From: Nostoc sp. 'Peltigera membranacea cyanobiont' 210A
GTDB lineage: Bacteria; Cyanobacteriota; Cyanobacteriia; Cyanobacteriales; Nostocaceae
Direction: 5' to 3'
NCBI RefSeq assembly: GCF_002246015.1
Contig: NZ_NOLJ01000017.1
Coordinates: 31,538 to 95,537, forward strand
Length of the DNA: 64,000 bases
Shown here: piece after piece, positions 43,797 to 51,615 of the stretch
Position numbering within the stretch: the stretch's first letter is position 1
Layout of the letters: every line of letters begins with the position of its first letter
Translations under genes and position numbers: made by a program
The notes under the pieces: model-generated
The model's input: the letters and a program-made list of their open reading frames with translations, nothing else
The model's database searches: none
What the model was told of the DNA's origin: nothing

Positions 43797-44234
43797 TTAA
43801 TCGTCAATTTCTATATCTTCGTCATCTTCATCTTCATCTTGTTCAAAATCGTCATTTATCAAGTCATCAGAGTTGCTACTTAAACCATTGAGTCCGTCCA
43901 TACGTTTAGACCGAGCAGCTTTATGAGAAGCACGTCTATCTCGTATTTCATCAAGATTATTCAAGCCGTAAAGTTTGCGGGCATAATTCACCAGTTCTTT
44001 TAATGGTGTATTTACATAGTCCTTACGGAATTGGGAATTGTGTTTATCCCAATCAAACTCTTGTCCGTTAAATCTGGCTGCTGCTGCTAATTCTCTTCCT
44101 GATTCTTCCCGCAATACTTCAATGACCATCAGGTGTACTTTTTCCTGATAAGTCATTACTCGTTCTAAAGCAGGAATATGCCTTTCAATTTTACGTGATG
44201 CTTTGGCAGTTTTGCGAACGTTAGCGTTAACCAT
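43797..44234 (-). CDS. Acidic-tail family paralogue 2
   Basis: 145 residues. Basic N-terminus (RKTAKASRKIERH), the shared core (YQEKVHLMVIEVLREESGRE, LAAAARFNGQEFDWDKHNSQ, FRKDYVNTPLKELVNYARKL YGLNNLDEIRDRR) and a very acidic tail (DDFEQDEDEDDEDIEIDD). About 60% identical by eye to 43288-43611 over the core. Basic head plus acidic tail recalls DNA-mimic or chromatin-like proteins; role unknown. Confidence 0.6.
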   Translation of the reverse strand: MVNANVRKTAKASRKIERHIPALERVMTYQEKVHLMVIEVLREESGRELAAAARFNGQEFDWDKHNSQFRKDYVNTPLKELVNYARKLYGLNNLDEIRDRRASHKAARSKRMDGLNGLSSNSDDLINDDFEQDEDEDDEDIEIDD

Positions 44235-44321
44235 GAGAATTACTCCTTGGTATTTAGTATTTTTCTCATAGAAACAGCATCGAAAGATGCAATTCGCTCC
44301 CTTTTAAATTCTTTATTCAGC

Positions 44322-44363
44322 AAAAAAATAACCTGTATTGTTTGAGGCAATACATGGTTATTT
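44322..44363 (-). terminator. Hairpin with T-run after the 208-residue gene
   Basis: AATAACC(A)TGTATTG arms around GCCTCAAA on the minus strand, followed by seven Ts (plus strand caaaaaaataacc at 44321-44333). Intrinsic terminator for 44407-45033, reading leftward. Confidence 0.65.
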
Positions 44364-44406
44364 TAAGTTATTATTCTGTCAATTACTGAGAACAAGTCGG
44401 AGTTAT

Positions 44407-45033
44407 TTACTCGTCCTCATCTTCTTCATCTAATTCGTCATCTTCATCTAAATCTTCGTCAAGTTCATCTTCAATATCCTCTTCATCTTCATCCAGGTCT
44501 TCGTCTAGTTCGTCATCTAAATCGTCAAGTTCTTCCTCTTCTTGTTCTTGGAAAGAATTACGACGTTCCAAAGATGCGCGGTTGAATTCAACTAAATCTG
44601 CTATTGCTTGCTCTGGGTCAGTGCTGATAGTGTCGTACAGCATACTCATGAAAATTGCCACTACTTCTGGTGCATATTTGAGTGCATCTGGTTGTCCAAA
44701 CAATTTAGTAAATAATTTGGTATTCCATTTTTGCCAATCAAACTTTTTGTTACCACCTTTCTTTTTGACTTGGGCTGCAATGTCAAGTCCGAGTTTTTCA
44801 CGGGCTGCATGACCGATTTTAGTTGAAACACGCGAATCCCGTAGTTGTAATTTAACACCGTATTCTTTGAAGATTAGGTTCCGCAATTCCTTCAACAATG
44901 CTAATGCCTCTTCTTGTGGTGAAGCATTCGCTACCTTTGATTTAGTTGTTGCAGATGTGCCATTGGTTTTGGCAGATGTTTTAGCATTAGCTGCGTTGCG
45001 ATTGTTATTGGTTCTAGCTTTAGCGATAGCCAT
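44407..45033 (-). CDS. Acidic-tail family, diverged third member
   Basis: 208 residues: Ala/Asn/Thr/Lys-rich basic head (1-40), core with LKELRNLIFKEYGVKLQLRD and KKFDWQKWNTKLFTKLFG, and an almost purely Asp/Glu C-terminal tail of about 50 residues. The FDW-x-x-WN segment and overall layout match the two genes downstream, but identity is low, so kinship is a suggestion. Each of the three has its own terminator, so they are separate transcription units. Confidence 0.55.
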   Translation of the reverse strand: MAIAKARTNNNRNAANAKTSAKTNGTSATTKSKVANASPQEEALALLKELRNLIFKEYGVKLQLRDSRVSTKIGHAAREKLGLDIAAQVKKKGGNKKFDWQKWNTKLFTKLFGQPDALKYAPEVVAIFMSMLYDTISTDPEQAIADLVEFNRASLERRNSFQEQEEEELDDLDDELDEDLDEDEEDIEDELDEDLDEDDELDEEDEDE

Positions 45034-45215
45034 TTTACAGCTTCCTTTAATGAAGTAAATTTTTCACCTCCTTGCCGCAATCGCGGCTTTCACATCCATT
45101 TCATTTCAATTTCATTTTTTTGCGATTTCAAACCTGTCTTTGCTGCGACAAATTTATGCTTTTAAGAGATAAAGAAGCGGACTAGGAGCAGTTTCCGAAA
45201 TTAACACTGTACTGG

Positions 45216-45250
45216 AGGCGATGCCTGCGGCGGGCGTAGCCATCGCTTTT
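45216..45250. repeat. Interspersed repeat in the 325-bp gap before the Ycf46-like gene
   Basis: ggaggcgatgcctgcggcgg followed by gcgtagccatcgctt. It occupies part of the divergent gap 45034-45358; apart from it I see nothing gene-like there. AAGGAGAAAG lies 18-27 bp before the ATG at 45359. Confidence 0.6.
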
Positions 45251-45358
45251 TTCACACAAGAAATATAGCCAACTTGTTAGTGATAATTATCCGTCTGGCT
45301 AAAGCATCAGTAATAAATTTGCTCTACAAGGAGAAAGTAAGTTGTTGAAGTCAGATTT

Positions 45359-46993
45359 ATGAAGTTGACAGACTGGCCTGCTCTAGCTAACAAAAATACT
45401 CCAATTGTGGCTGTGGAGTATCATACGCCTGACATAATCCAGATATTGCAGCAGTTTTACCATTGGGGTGAAAAGCGTTCTTTGTCAGTCTTTGTTTGGA
45501 ATCCTGGTTACTGTGGACTACAGCAATTAATTAAGCATCAAGGTCAGTACATCTTACAGCCAACTGACAGGGGTAAAGACGGAGATATTATTCAGTATCT
45601 TCTGGAGGAATATCAACCAGGTATTTATTTACTGGAGGGAATGCTAAATGAGGGTGATGCTAGCAAAATAAGTCAAAAATGTAGCTATCAATTACTCAAT
45701 GCCTGTCATCAAGCTCTCTGGTGTCAGCAACATCATTACTGGGTGTTATTGGAAACTTACGTTCAACTATCTCTAGAATTACAGCCTTTTATTCCTGTGC
45801 TATCAAATCCACTTCCAGATCAACAGCAGGTGCAGATAGTTGTGGAGCAGTTTTGTGATGCCTGGGTTGGAAGTAGCCATTCCCAGCTTCAGCAGTTTGC
45901 AGAGTGCGATCGCGATTACCTCGCCGTAGCCGATCGCAATTCTTGGTTAAAGACAACAGAAAAAACATCAGCACTGCAATTGCTCTTTCTTGCCTGTCAG
46001 GGTTTACCCATAGGCGAGATAAATATGCTACTACACCAATGTCTGGGTTTTACACAGCAGCTTGAGGAAATCGCCCAATTAGTGCTAAAGCATAAAGTTA
46101 GCAAATTGCGGGGTCGGGGTTTAGAGTACATTGCTCAACCGGATGTACCTTCTGCCGGGGGATTAGATTTGTTGGAGAAAAGGTTGGAAACTATTACCTG
46201 TCTACTTCAACCTAAAGCAAAGCAATATGGATTAAAGTTTCCCACTGGGATGCTCTTATGGGGGCCACCGGGTACTGGTAAAAGTCTCTCTGCCAAGTTA
46301 GCAGCTAAGAAAATGGGATTGCCATTGTTAGCAGCTAATTGGGGTGTACTACTGGGCGATCGTCATCCAGACAGAGCATTAAAGGAGTTTATTGCTTTGG
46401 TAACTTCCCTTTCTCCCTGCGTACTTTATTGGGATGACTTTGATAAAGGCTTTGCTGGCTGGGATTCCAATGCAGATGGAGGTGTAGCACGGCGGCTATC
46501 TGCGGCTTTGTTGACTTGGATGCAAGAGCATCAAGAGCCAGTTTATACCATTGCTACTGTCAATCGCTTGTCAATGCTACCTGCGGAATTAGTTCGCCGT
46601 TTTGATGATATCTTTTTTGTGGACTTACCCCATGAAGGGGCAAGATATGAAGTTTTCAATCTACATCTAGCTAAGTATTTTCCAGCGTTTCGAGACAATA
46701 ACTCACCTTGGAGTGATGATCAATGGCGTAGACTGTTGGCTGAATATCGCATTTGCAGTCCAGCAGAAATTGGTAATGCAGTCCGTCGTTGTGCTGAGGA
46801 GGCTTTTTATCAAGGTAGACCAGGGGAAATTGAGTTTGAGGATTTGCTGACACAGCGACAAGAATTCACACCAGCTATGGAGCGAGAGTCAGAACAGATA
46901 CAAGCAATTCGCAATCAGGCTATTTATGCTAAACCTGTGGCTAGTCTGGATGTTTCTCGATTTGCTTATCAGCACCAGGAGTTATTTGGGTAA
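45359..46993 (+). CDS. Ycf46-like AAA+ ATPase
   Basis: 544 residues. N-terminal 240 residues are the Ycf46-type sensor-like region (WGEKRSLSVFVWNPGYCGLQ), then a DVPSAGGLDLLEKRL linker and an AAA+ module: Walker A GPPGTGKS with K308, Walker B VLYWDDFDKGF, sensor-1 TIATVNRL, Arg finger AELVRRFDDIF. Chromosomal Ycf46 proteins are implicated in CO2-utilisation regulation in cyanobacteria; a plasmid paralogue may act on different clients. Solitary gene. Confidence 0.8.
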   Translation: MKLTDWPALANKNTPIVAVEYHTPDIIQILQQFYHWGEKRSLSVFVWNPGYCGLQQLIKHQGQYILQPTDRGKDGDIIQYLLEEYQPGIYLLEGMLNEGDASKISQKCSYQLLNACHQALWCQQHHYWVLLETYVQLSLELQPFIPVLSNPLPDQQQVQIVVEQFCDAWVGSSHSQLQQFAECDRDYLAVADRNSWLKTTEKTSALQLLFLACQGLPIGEINMLLHQCLGFTQQLEEIAQLVLKHKVSKLRGRGLEYIAQPDVPSAGGLDLLEKRLETITCLLQPKAKQYGLKFPTGMLLWGPPGTGKSLSAKLAAKKMGLPLLAANWGVLLGDRHPDRALKEFIALVTSLSPCVLYWDDFDKGFAGWDSNADGGVARRLSAALLTWMQEHQEPVYTIATVNRLSMLPAELVRRFDDIFFVDLPHEGARYEVFNLHLAKYFPAFRDNNSPWSDDQWRRLLAEYRICSPAEIGNAVRRCAEEAFYQGRPGEIEFEDLLTQRQEFTPAMERESEQIQAIRNQAIYAKPVASLDVSRFAYQHQELFG

Positions 46994-47223
46994 GTCGAAT
47001 GTAATTTTGGAAATTCAGCTTGTGTCGGATTTTAAAATGCTGATGGTAGAAGTATGGTTGGGATTATTGCTGGGTGGGTTTACATTAGAACAACATAGTA
47101 ATTTTTATCACAACCAAAATGCCTGGGTGAAAAGCTCAGAAACTACGACTGGTGACATCCTTGGGCGCTGACTCTGAGACTACAGCACCGGCTGACCAAC
47201 CTCACGGGAGCCCTATATTTCCC

Positions 47224-47514
47224 TTACAAATCAAAATCAAGACTGAAGGTTTGGTCATCAGAATCCTCTGGTTTAGAGTCTGTAGATAGCTCTTTAGTCG
47301 GCTGAATAAGTTGGTTTGACTCAGTATTAATCGGGGTGAAAGCTACTTGTTGAGTAGGGAATGTACCCTTTCTGAAAGCAAAATAACAATCAATGATAAA
47401 GTAAAGCGTCTCCAGGTAACTTTTACCTAATTGCTGTGATTCTGCAAATATCCGCTCCCGGTAGCTATCTTTGATCCGAACTTTTTCCGGTGTCAAGTCT
47501 TGTTTGTCTGCCAT
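47224..47514 (-). CDS. Small partition-adaptor-like protein
   Basis: 96 residues. N-terminal RIKDSYRERIFAESQQLGKS, YLETLYFIIDCYFAF reads as strand-helix-helix (RHH-like); C-terminus acidic and disordered. Sits 2 bp after the actin-like gene, the normal place of a ParR adaptor that binds parC and caps filaments. Function inferred from context. Confidence 0.55.
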   Translation of the reverse strand: MADKQDLTPEKVRIKDSYRERIFAESQQLGKSYLETLYFIIDCYFAFRKGTFPTQQVAFTPINTESNQLIQPTKELSTDSKPEDSDDQTFSLDFDL

Positions 47515-47516
47515 TG

Positions 47517-48479
47517 TTATAACTTCCCAGATGTGTTTGGTGAATTCTTGCTGATAATAGTTTTTGCCATTTCTAGAAGCCCAAAAACATTAGCTTCCAC
47601 TGGATTATCCAGAATTTTGAAACCGTTCTTTTCTAAGAGCTTCTTAAATCCAGGTAAGAGGCAACCTCCACCTATAGCCCAGATTTCATCCCCTTGGTGC
47701 TTGGCATCAAGTGTCAAATTCACTACTTTCTTCAAGTATTTTTCATACCAATCTTTCAAACAAGCACTATATATATCTTTAATATCGATGTCACGGCTGT
47801 ACTTGGTATGTCCCATTTCCAGACAAAATCTGATTTTGGATGCATCCCCGATTTTTCCCCCATTTAGATGTTTCATTTTTTGGGAAATATCATCAATGAG
47901 AACTTCTACACCGATGGGGTAGGCGGTGTGAACTTCTCGCTTCCCCTGGTTGTAACGAGAATACAGAGTCGTTCCATTGCCAAAGTCTAAAATGGTTAAT
48001 TTTTTCGGTAGTTGATGCCCAAACAATGCACCCATCCCCTCTAGCACAATTTTCAGCACTTCTACTTTCACCTCTGATTGTTTACCAGCAAGTATTGGCT
48101 GATATTCCCCACTTAGTACTTTTTGCAATTCGTCAGCCAGACCTACATCATGTAAGCTGACGACTAATTTTAAGTGCCAAGCCTTACGGTGTGGTAGATG
48201 TGCCAATGCACCCAATAATGTCAACAACGCATTATTGACTTTGTTTTCATTGTTATCCGTGTTCCGGTCAAAATGATAACCTGTACGGAAAGCTGATTCT
48301 CCGACTGTGTAAGCAGTGCCGTTAAAAACTACTCGTCCGGGTACATCTTCCATGTCGGCTGTGGAAATATAGCTGGGGACACGAACTACTTCAAAGCCAT
48401 CGACTAAAAGTTTTAGGCTTCCATAACCGTTATCAAAGCCAGCAGGAAAAATTTTTTGTAAGGTATGAATGTTCGACAT
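47517..48479 (-). CDS. Actin-like ParM/StbA-type ATPase
   Basis: 320 residues from the ATG at 48479 (a longer frame to 48587 has a non-homologous hydrophobic lead). Actin-fold markers: FPAGFDNGYGSLKLLVDG (phosphate 1), KLTILDFGNGTTLYSRYNQG (phosphate 2), EIWAIGGGCLLPGFKKLL (adenosine). The second actin-like gene in the window and not closely similar to 39015-40163, so the two systems should be compatible. Preceded by a TATACCCC repeat cluster at 48596-48735. Confidence 0.8.
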   Translation of the reverse strand: MSNIHTLQKIFPAGFDNGYGSLKLLVDGFEVVRVPSYISTADMEDVPGRVVFNGTAYTVGESAFRTGYHFDRNTDNNENKVNNALLTLLGALAHLPHRKAWHLKLVVSLHDVGLADELQKVLSGEYQPILAGKQSEVKVEVLKIVLEGMGALFGHQLPKKLTILDFGNGTTLYSRYNQGKREVHTAYPIGVEVLIDDISQKMKHLNGGKIGDASKIRFCLEMGHTKYSRDIDIKDIYSACLKDWYEKYLKKVVNLTLDAKHQGDEIWAIGGGCLLPGFKKLLEKNGFKILDNPVEANVFGLLEMAKTIISKNSPNTSGKL

Positions 48480-48595
48480 TGGGGGAAAGGTAATACGGTT
48501 CAATTTGTAAAAGTTATCAGTTGAGAAGATATGGGGGAGCAGAGGAGAGAATAATAAAATAACTACCTCTTTTTTCTCCAGCCTCAAGAGCTTAT

Positions 48596-48735
48596 CATAC
48601 CCCCTTGGGGGCTAAGTGGGGTATAAAGTGTCAAACAGTCAAATATACCCCACAAAACATCCATATATACCCTATACAGGGGTCAAATACTCATCGAAGT
48701 CCTGAATCATTTTTGGGGTACATATAGCCCCTATA
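48596..48735. promoter_or_regulatory. TATACCCC / GGGGTATA repeat cluster, candidate parC
   Basis: Short repeats in both orientations: ataccccc (48597), GGGGTATA (48618), tatacccc (48643), tataccct (48666), GGGGTACA (48715) and further agcccc variants. Located directly upstream of the actin-like/adaptor pair, where type II centromeres lie. Likely bound by the 96-residue adaptor; also the promoter region. Confidence 0.55.
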
Positions 48736-48828
48736 AAGCCCCCAAAAGCATTTGTGAAGTTTTATTTTCTGAATAAAATAAAACTGGTTTACTAGATTGC
48801 TCTATTATGCAATTTAGTTATTGCTGAA

Positions 48829-49025
48829 TGACTAAATTCAGTCTTGACTAAAATTACTAACAAACAAATAGGACAAAAATCTATCTTCTCGAAGAGTAGG
48901 ACTTTTTGAGAGCTAAAGTAATGACTAAATAGCGTTAATTACAATTTAGTCATTTGTAAATGACTAAATTACATAATGACTAAATAACTTAAAAACAACA
49001 TTATGCATTATGATATTGACTAATT
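48829..49025. promoter_or_regulatory. TGACTAAAT repeats upstream of parA, candidate centromere/operator
   Basis: Seven copies of TGACTAAAT or close variants (48829, 48845, 48922, 48961, 48977, 49017 direct; ATTTAGTCA at 48944 inverted), including a palindromic pair ATTTAGTCATTTGTAAATGA then CTAAAT at 48944-48969. The region ends just before the parA start. A further ATTTAGTCATTT occurs inside the partner gene near 49921-49935. Confidence 0.65.
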
Positions 49026-49052
49026 TACACAATGCTGCTGGTAGTCAGTAAA

Positions 49053-49817
49053 ATGTTAATTCTTACTTGTGCATCCTTGTCCGGTGGTCAGGGAAAAACA
49101 ACTGTTGCAATCTTATTGGGTAGAATGCTTGCTCAAACAGGACAGCGTGTACTGATGATTGATGCCGATCCCCAAGCGAACCTAACTTTTTACCTGGGGC
49201 ACGAAGTTCAGCAGAATCAACCCACGCTTCTAGAAGTTCTCAAAAAACAGATCAATACTGAAGACGGTATTTATGAAATCGGAGAAAACCTATGGTTAAT
49301 TCCTGCTGATGATGGATTAGATAATGCTCAAGAATTTTTGTCTGGGAGCGGTATGGGAGCTATTGTTCTGAGCAAACGCTTAAAAGAGGTATCAGATTTA
49401 TTCCAATACTGCATTGTCGATGCGCCACCTCAGCGATCGCAAATCTGCCTTACATCGTTGGGGGCAGCTGACCATATCATCATTCCTGTAGAAGCATCAT
49501 CCAAAGGTGTAAATTCTCTTATCCGAACTCTGAGTTTAGTTGAGGAACTTCAAGAAATTGATGCTTTTTCAGGGATAGTGCTTGGCATCTTGCCATTCAG
49601 AGATAAATGGGTAGGTAATAACCAAGTCGCACAAAGTAAGGCGAGTATCAGTGCAATGCGAACAATTGCCGAAGAAATAGTCGTTTTACCTTCAATTTTA
49701 GAATCTGAACAATTTAAAAAGGCCATAGATAAAGGTGTAAGTTTGTCCTCTCTAGGCTTTGAACAACTCGAAACTCCCTTCCAACAAATTATCGAGAGGT
49801 TACAAAAGAATGTCTGA
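49053..49817 (+). CDS. parA: ParA-family partition ATPase
   Basis: 254 residues from the ATG at 49053 (an in-frame ATG at 49032 adds seven). Deviant Walker A: LTCASLSGGQGKTTVAILLG (first Lys replaced by Gln). A' box MIDADPQANLTFYLG, Walker B CIVDAPPQRS. Overlaps the next gene by 8 bp. Small type Ib/III-like ParA lacking an N-terminal HTH, so autoregulation is probably done by the partner. Confidence 0.85.
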   Translation: MLILTCASLSGGQGKTTVAILLGRMLAQTGQRVLMIDADPQANLTFYLGHEVQQNQPTLLEVLKKQINTEDGIYEIGENLWLIPADDGLDNAQEFLSGSGMGAIVLSKRLKEVSDLFQYCIVDAPPQRSQICLTSLGAADHIIIPVEASSKGVNSLIRTLSLVEELQEIDAFSGIVLGILPFRDKWVGNNQVAQSKASISAMRTIAEEIVVLPSILESEQFKKAIDKGVSLSSLGFEQLETPFQQIIERLQKNV

Positions 49818-50268
49818 TGTTTTTGAGCGCCTTAAGAAAAAGACACGTCCAAGTGTTCCAGCACGGGATACAACACTTGTAAAAGTACAACATGATAACT
49901 TACTAAATGACCAAATTACTGAATTTAGTCATTTACCTGAAAAACCAAAACCAGATTTAGATAGTGAGGAAGTTATAAACGATAAGGTAAGCACTTCTAA
50001 TCAAGAACAGCAGTTAGAGTTACCCCAGATCATCAGGCGAACAATCAGGTTAGAACAGGACATTGATACCAACCTAGATAGCTTTTGCAATGTAAATAAA
50101 ATTACTAGAGATACTTTCCTAGAAGCTGCATTTCTCGTCTGCTCAGAAAATGAGGAATTATTGCAAGAGGTACTAAAGCAAGCTAGAAAACGTTATCAAC
50201 AGCGTAAACAAGCTGGTGAACAACGCAAATTTCAGACATTGGCTAAGAAAATCAACGTTAACGATTAA
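49810..50268 (+). CDS. ParA partner, RHH-type partition protein
   Basis: 152 residues from ATG 49810. Disordered N-terminus (1-70), then IIRRTIRLEQDIDTNLDSFC and KITRDTFLEAAFLVC, a strand-helix-helix pattern, and a basic helix (KQARKRYQQRKQAGEQRKF). Coupled to parA by an 8-bp overlap. Expected to bind the TGACTAAAT repeats. Confidence 0.65.
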   Translation: MSDVFERLKKKTRPSVPARDTTLVKVQHDNLLNDQITEFSHLPEKPKPDLDSEEVINDKVSTSNQEQQLELPQIIRRTIRLEQDIDTNLDSFCNVNKITRDTFLEAAFLVCSENEELLQEVLKQARKRYQQRKQAGEQRKFQTLAKKINVND

Positions 50269-50376
50269 GTTAAGCCTAATCTATCCGTGAGAGGTTAAGG
50301 TAATTGCACAAATGTCCGTGAGGGTGCAGGAAACTACACTTACGAGTTTTAGTCAAATTCTATTGCCAATGGTGAG

Positions 50377-50751
50377 TTATAAAGCTTTAAGGAACTGCAC
50401 TGGTTCTGTAGCCTCACGGCTGTTATTCACAAAAATATCAGCAATTAGTCGTAAAACTTCAGCTTGTTCTTCTGGAGGTGCTTCAGCAATCAGCGATCGC
50501 AGGCTAATTCCTGGCCTCTGACCAAATAACTCAGATAAATACCACACCCTAGCTTCTACCGGAATAGCCAAAAGTAGCGCTATTAGTTTTGATGCTCCTA
50601 GATCCGCCTTCCCGCGACGAAAGCGGGATAACATTACTTCTGACACTTTAGCCTGTTCAGCAGTTTTCTTCGCTTCCAAATTGAAGCGATTCATCATCTC
50701 ATCGAATAACTGCTGATAACTTTGTGTTTTTTCTGATACAAAACTTTGCAT
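50377..50751 (-). CDS. XRE-type helix-turn-helix regulator
   Basis: 124 residues. HTH about residues 20-60: FNLEAKKTAEQAKVSEVMLS, RFRRGKADLGASKLIALLLA. C-terminal helical region (SLRSLIAEAPPEEQAEVLRL). No signal of partner toxin adjacent; a minus-strand CHAT pseudogene lies upstream. Terminates into the parAB 3' gap. Confidence 0.6.
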   Translation of the reverse strand: MQSFVSEKTQSYQQLFDEMMNRFNLEAKKTAEQAKVSEVMLSRFRRGKADLGASKLIALLLAIPVEARVWYLSELFGQRPGISLRSLIAEAPPEEQAEVLRLIADIFVNNSREATEPVQFLKAL

Positions 50752-50774
50752 TGCTTTGCTAATTATACTTAAGT

Positions 50775-51143
50775 TTAACGGTTATACGAGTTGTAGGGCG
50801 CAAGCTGGCGGATTTCTTCTCTAGCATAGCGAAATGCCTCAGCAATAGTCTCGTTATCTTTTAAGAATCCTGTGTAGAAGCGTTGGGCAAACCTTAACAC
50901 TAGTCCATCATTTACTTCCTACATAGCTCCGACGAATACAGCCACACGCGCCTCTGTTACTAACCGTTCAGCCCAACCACCTAAACCAGTAAAACTGAAC
51001 TCTGACCGTCCTCCATGACAAGCATTAATAAAAAGCAATGGGCGTGGTCTGCGTCCACCAAATCTGACTCGAATGTCAGAAGGACGTACAATACCATGTG
51101 ATAACTTGATCGCAGAGTTACTAGGTAAGGCAGCGTCAAACAT
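50775..51143 (-). pseudogene. CHAT-domain protease fragment with Trp-to-stop
   Basis: Caspase/CHAT C-terminal half: PRPLLFINACHGGRSEFSF, GLGGWAERLVTEARVAVFVG, AM, then TAG (50917-50919), then EVNDGLVLRFAQRFYTGFLK and ETIAEAFRYAREEIR. In intact CHAT domains a Trp follows this Ala-Met, so a TGG-to-TAG change is likely. The catalytic Cys (NACHGG) remains, but the His half is missing upstream, so the gene is dead. Confidence 0.8.
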
Positions 51144-51235
51144 ACCGTTGAACAGATCATTGATCTTGCTCTTGAGTCAAGTGCGTTTTTTACATCTTTG
51201 TTTATGCTTATCTTAATTTATTTGTCAAGCTTAAA

Positions 51236-51433
51236 TTATACCAAACTAGATGATCTTACCTGCTTTCCTCGCGGCTTAGATTGTAAATTTCCTTCAAGTT
51301 TTTGTTGTTTTACAAGCTTTTGCACTAAACTCTTTGAGACGGAAAATATGTTAGCTACTTTCCTGATTGAGATGTTTTTCTGAAGATGTGCTGCAACTAT
51401 TTTTTCTCAAAGATCGACAGAGTAGGACTTTAT
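51236..51433 (-). pseudogene. IS630-family transposase N-terminal remnant
   Basis: Frame reads (I)KSYSVDL, TGA stop, EKIVAAHLQKNISIRKVANI, FSVSKSLVQKLVKQQKLEGN, LQSKPRGKQ. This is the HTH start of cyanobacterial IS630 transposases (M-YS-DLREK...SIRKVA...VSKS-VQ-LVKQ). The initiator ATG is ATA, the Arg codon is TGA, and the DDE domain is gone. Could once have mobilised TA-flanked MITEs such as those here. Confidence 0.75.
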
Positions 51434-51615
51434 TTAAAAGCATTTATATTTTAATCTGGTGTACCTCATAATCAGTAAACCAAAAAGTTTTTAAGAGAAA
51501 AGCGATCGCTAAAATACTTATATGTTTTGATACTTTTTTATATGTAATTCTCTAACCAGCAGACACAGTATAGATTAAGATTACTTATGATTAGTTGGTC
51601 GAGAGATTTTCAGTG

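Noticed and set aside
46926..47171. Plus-strand frame after the Ycf46-like gene
   Set aside because: Overlaps the end of the ATPase gene in another frame and shows no recognisable pattern.
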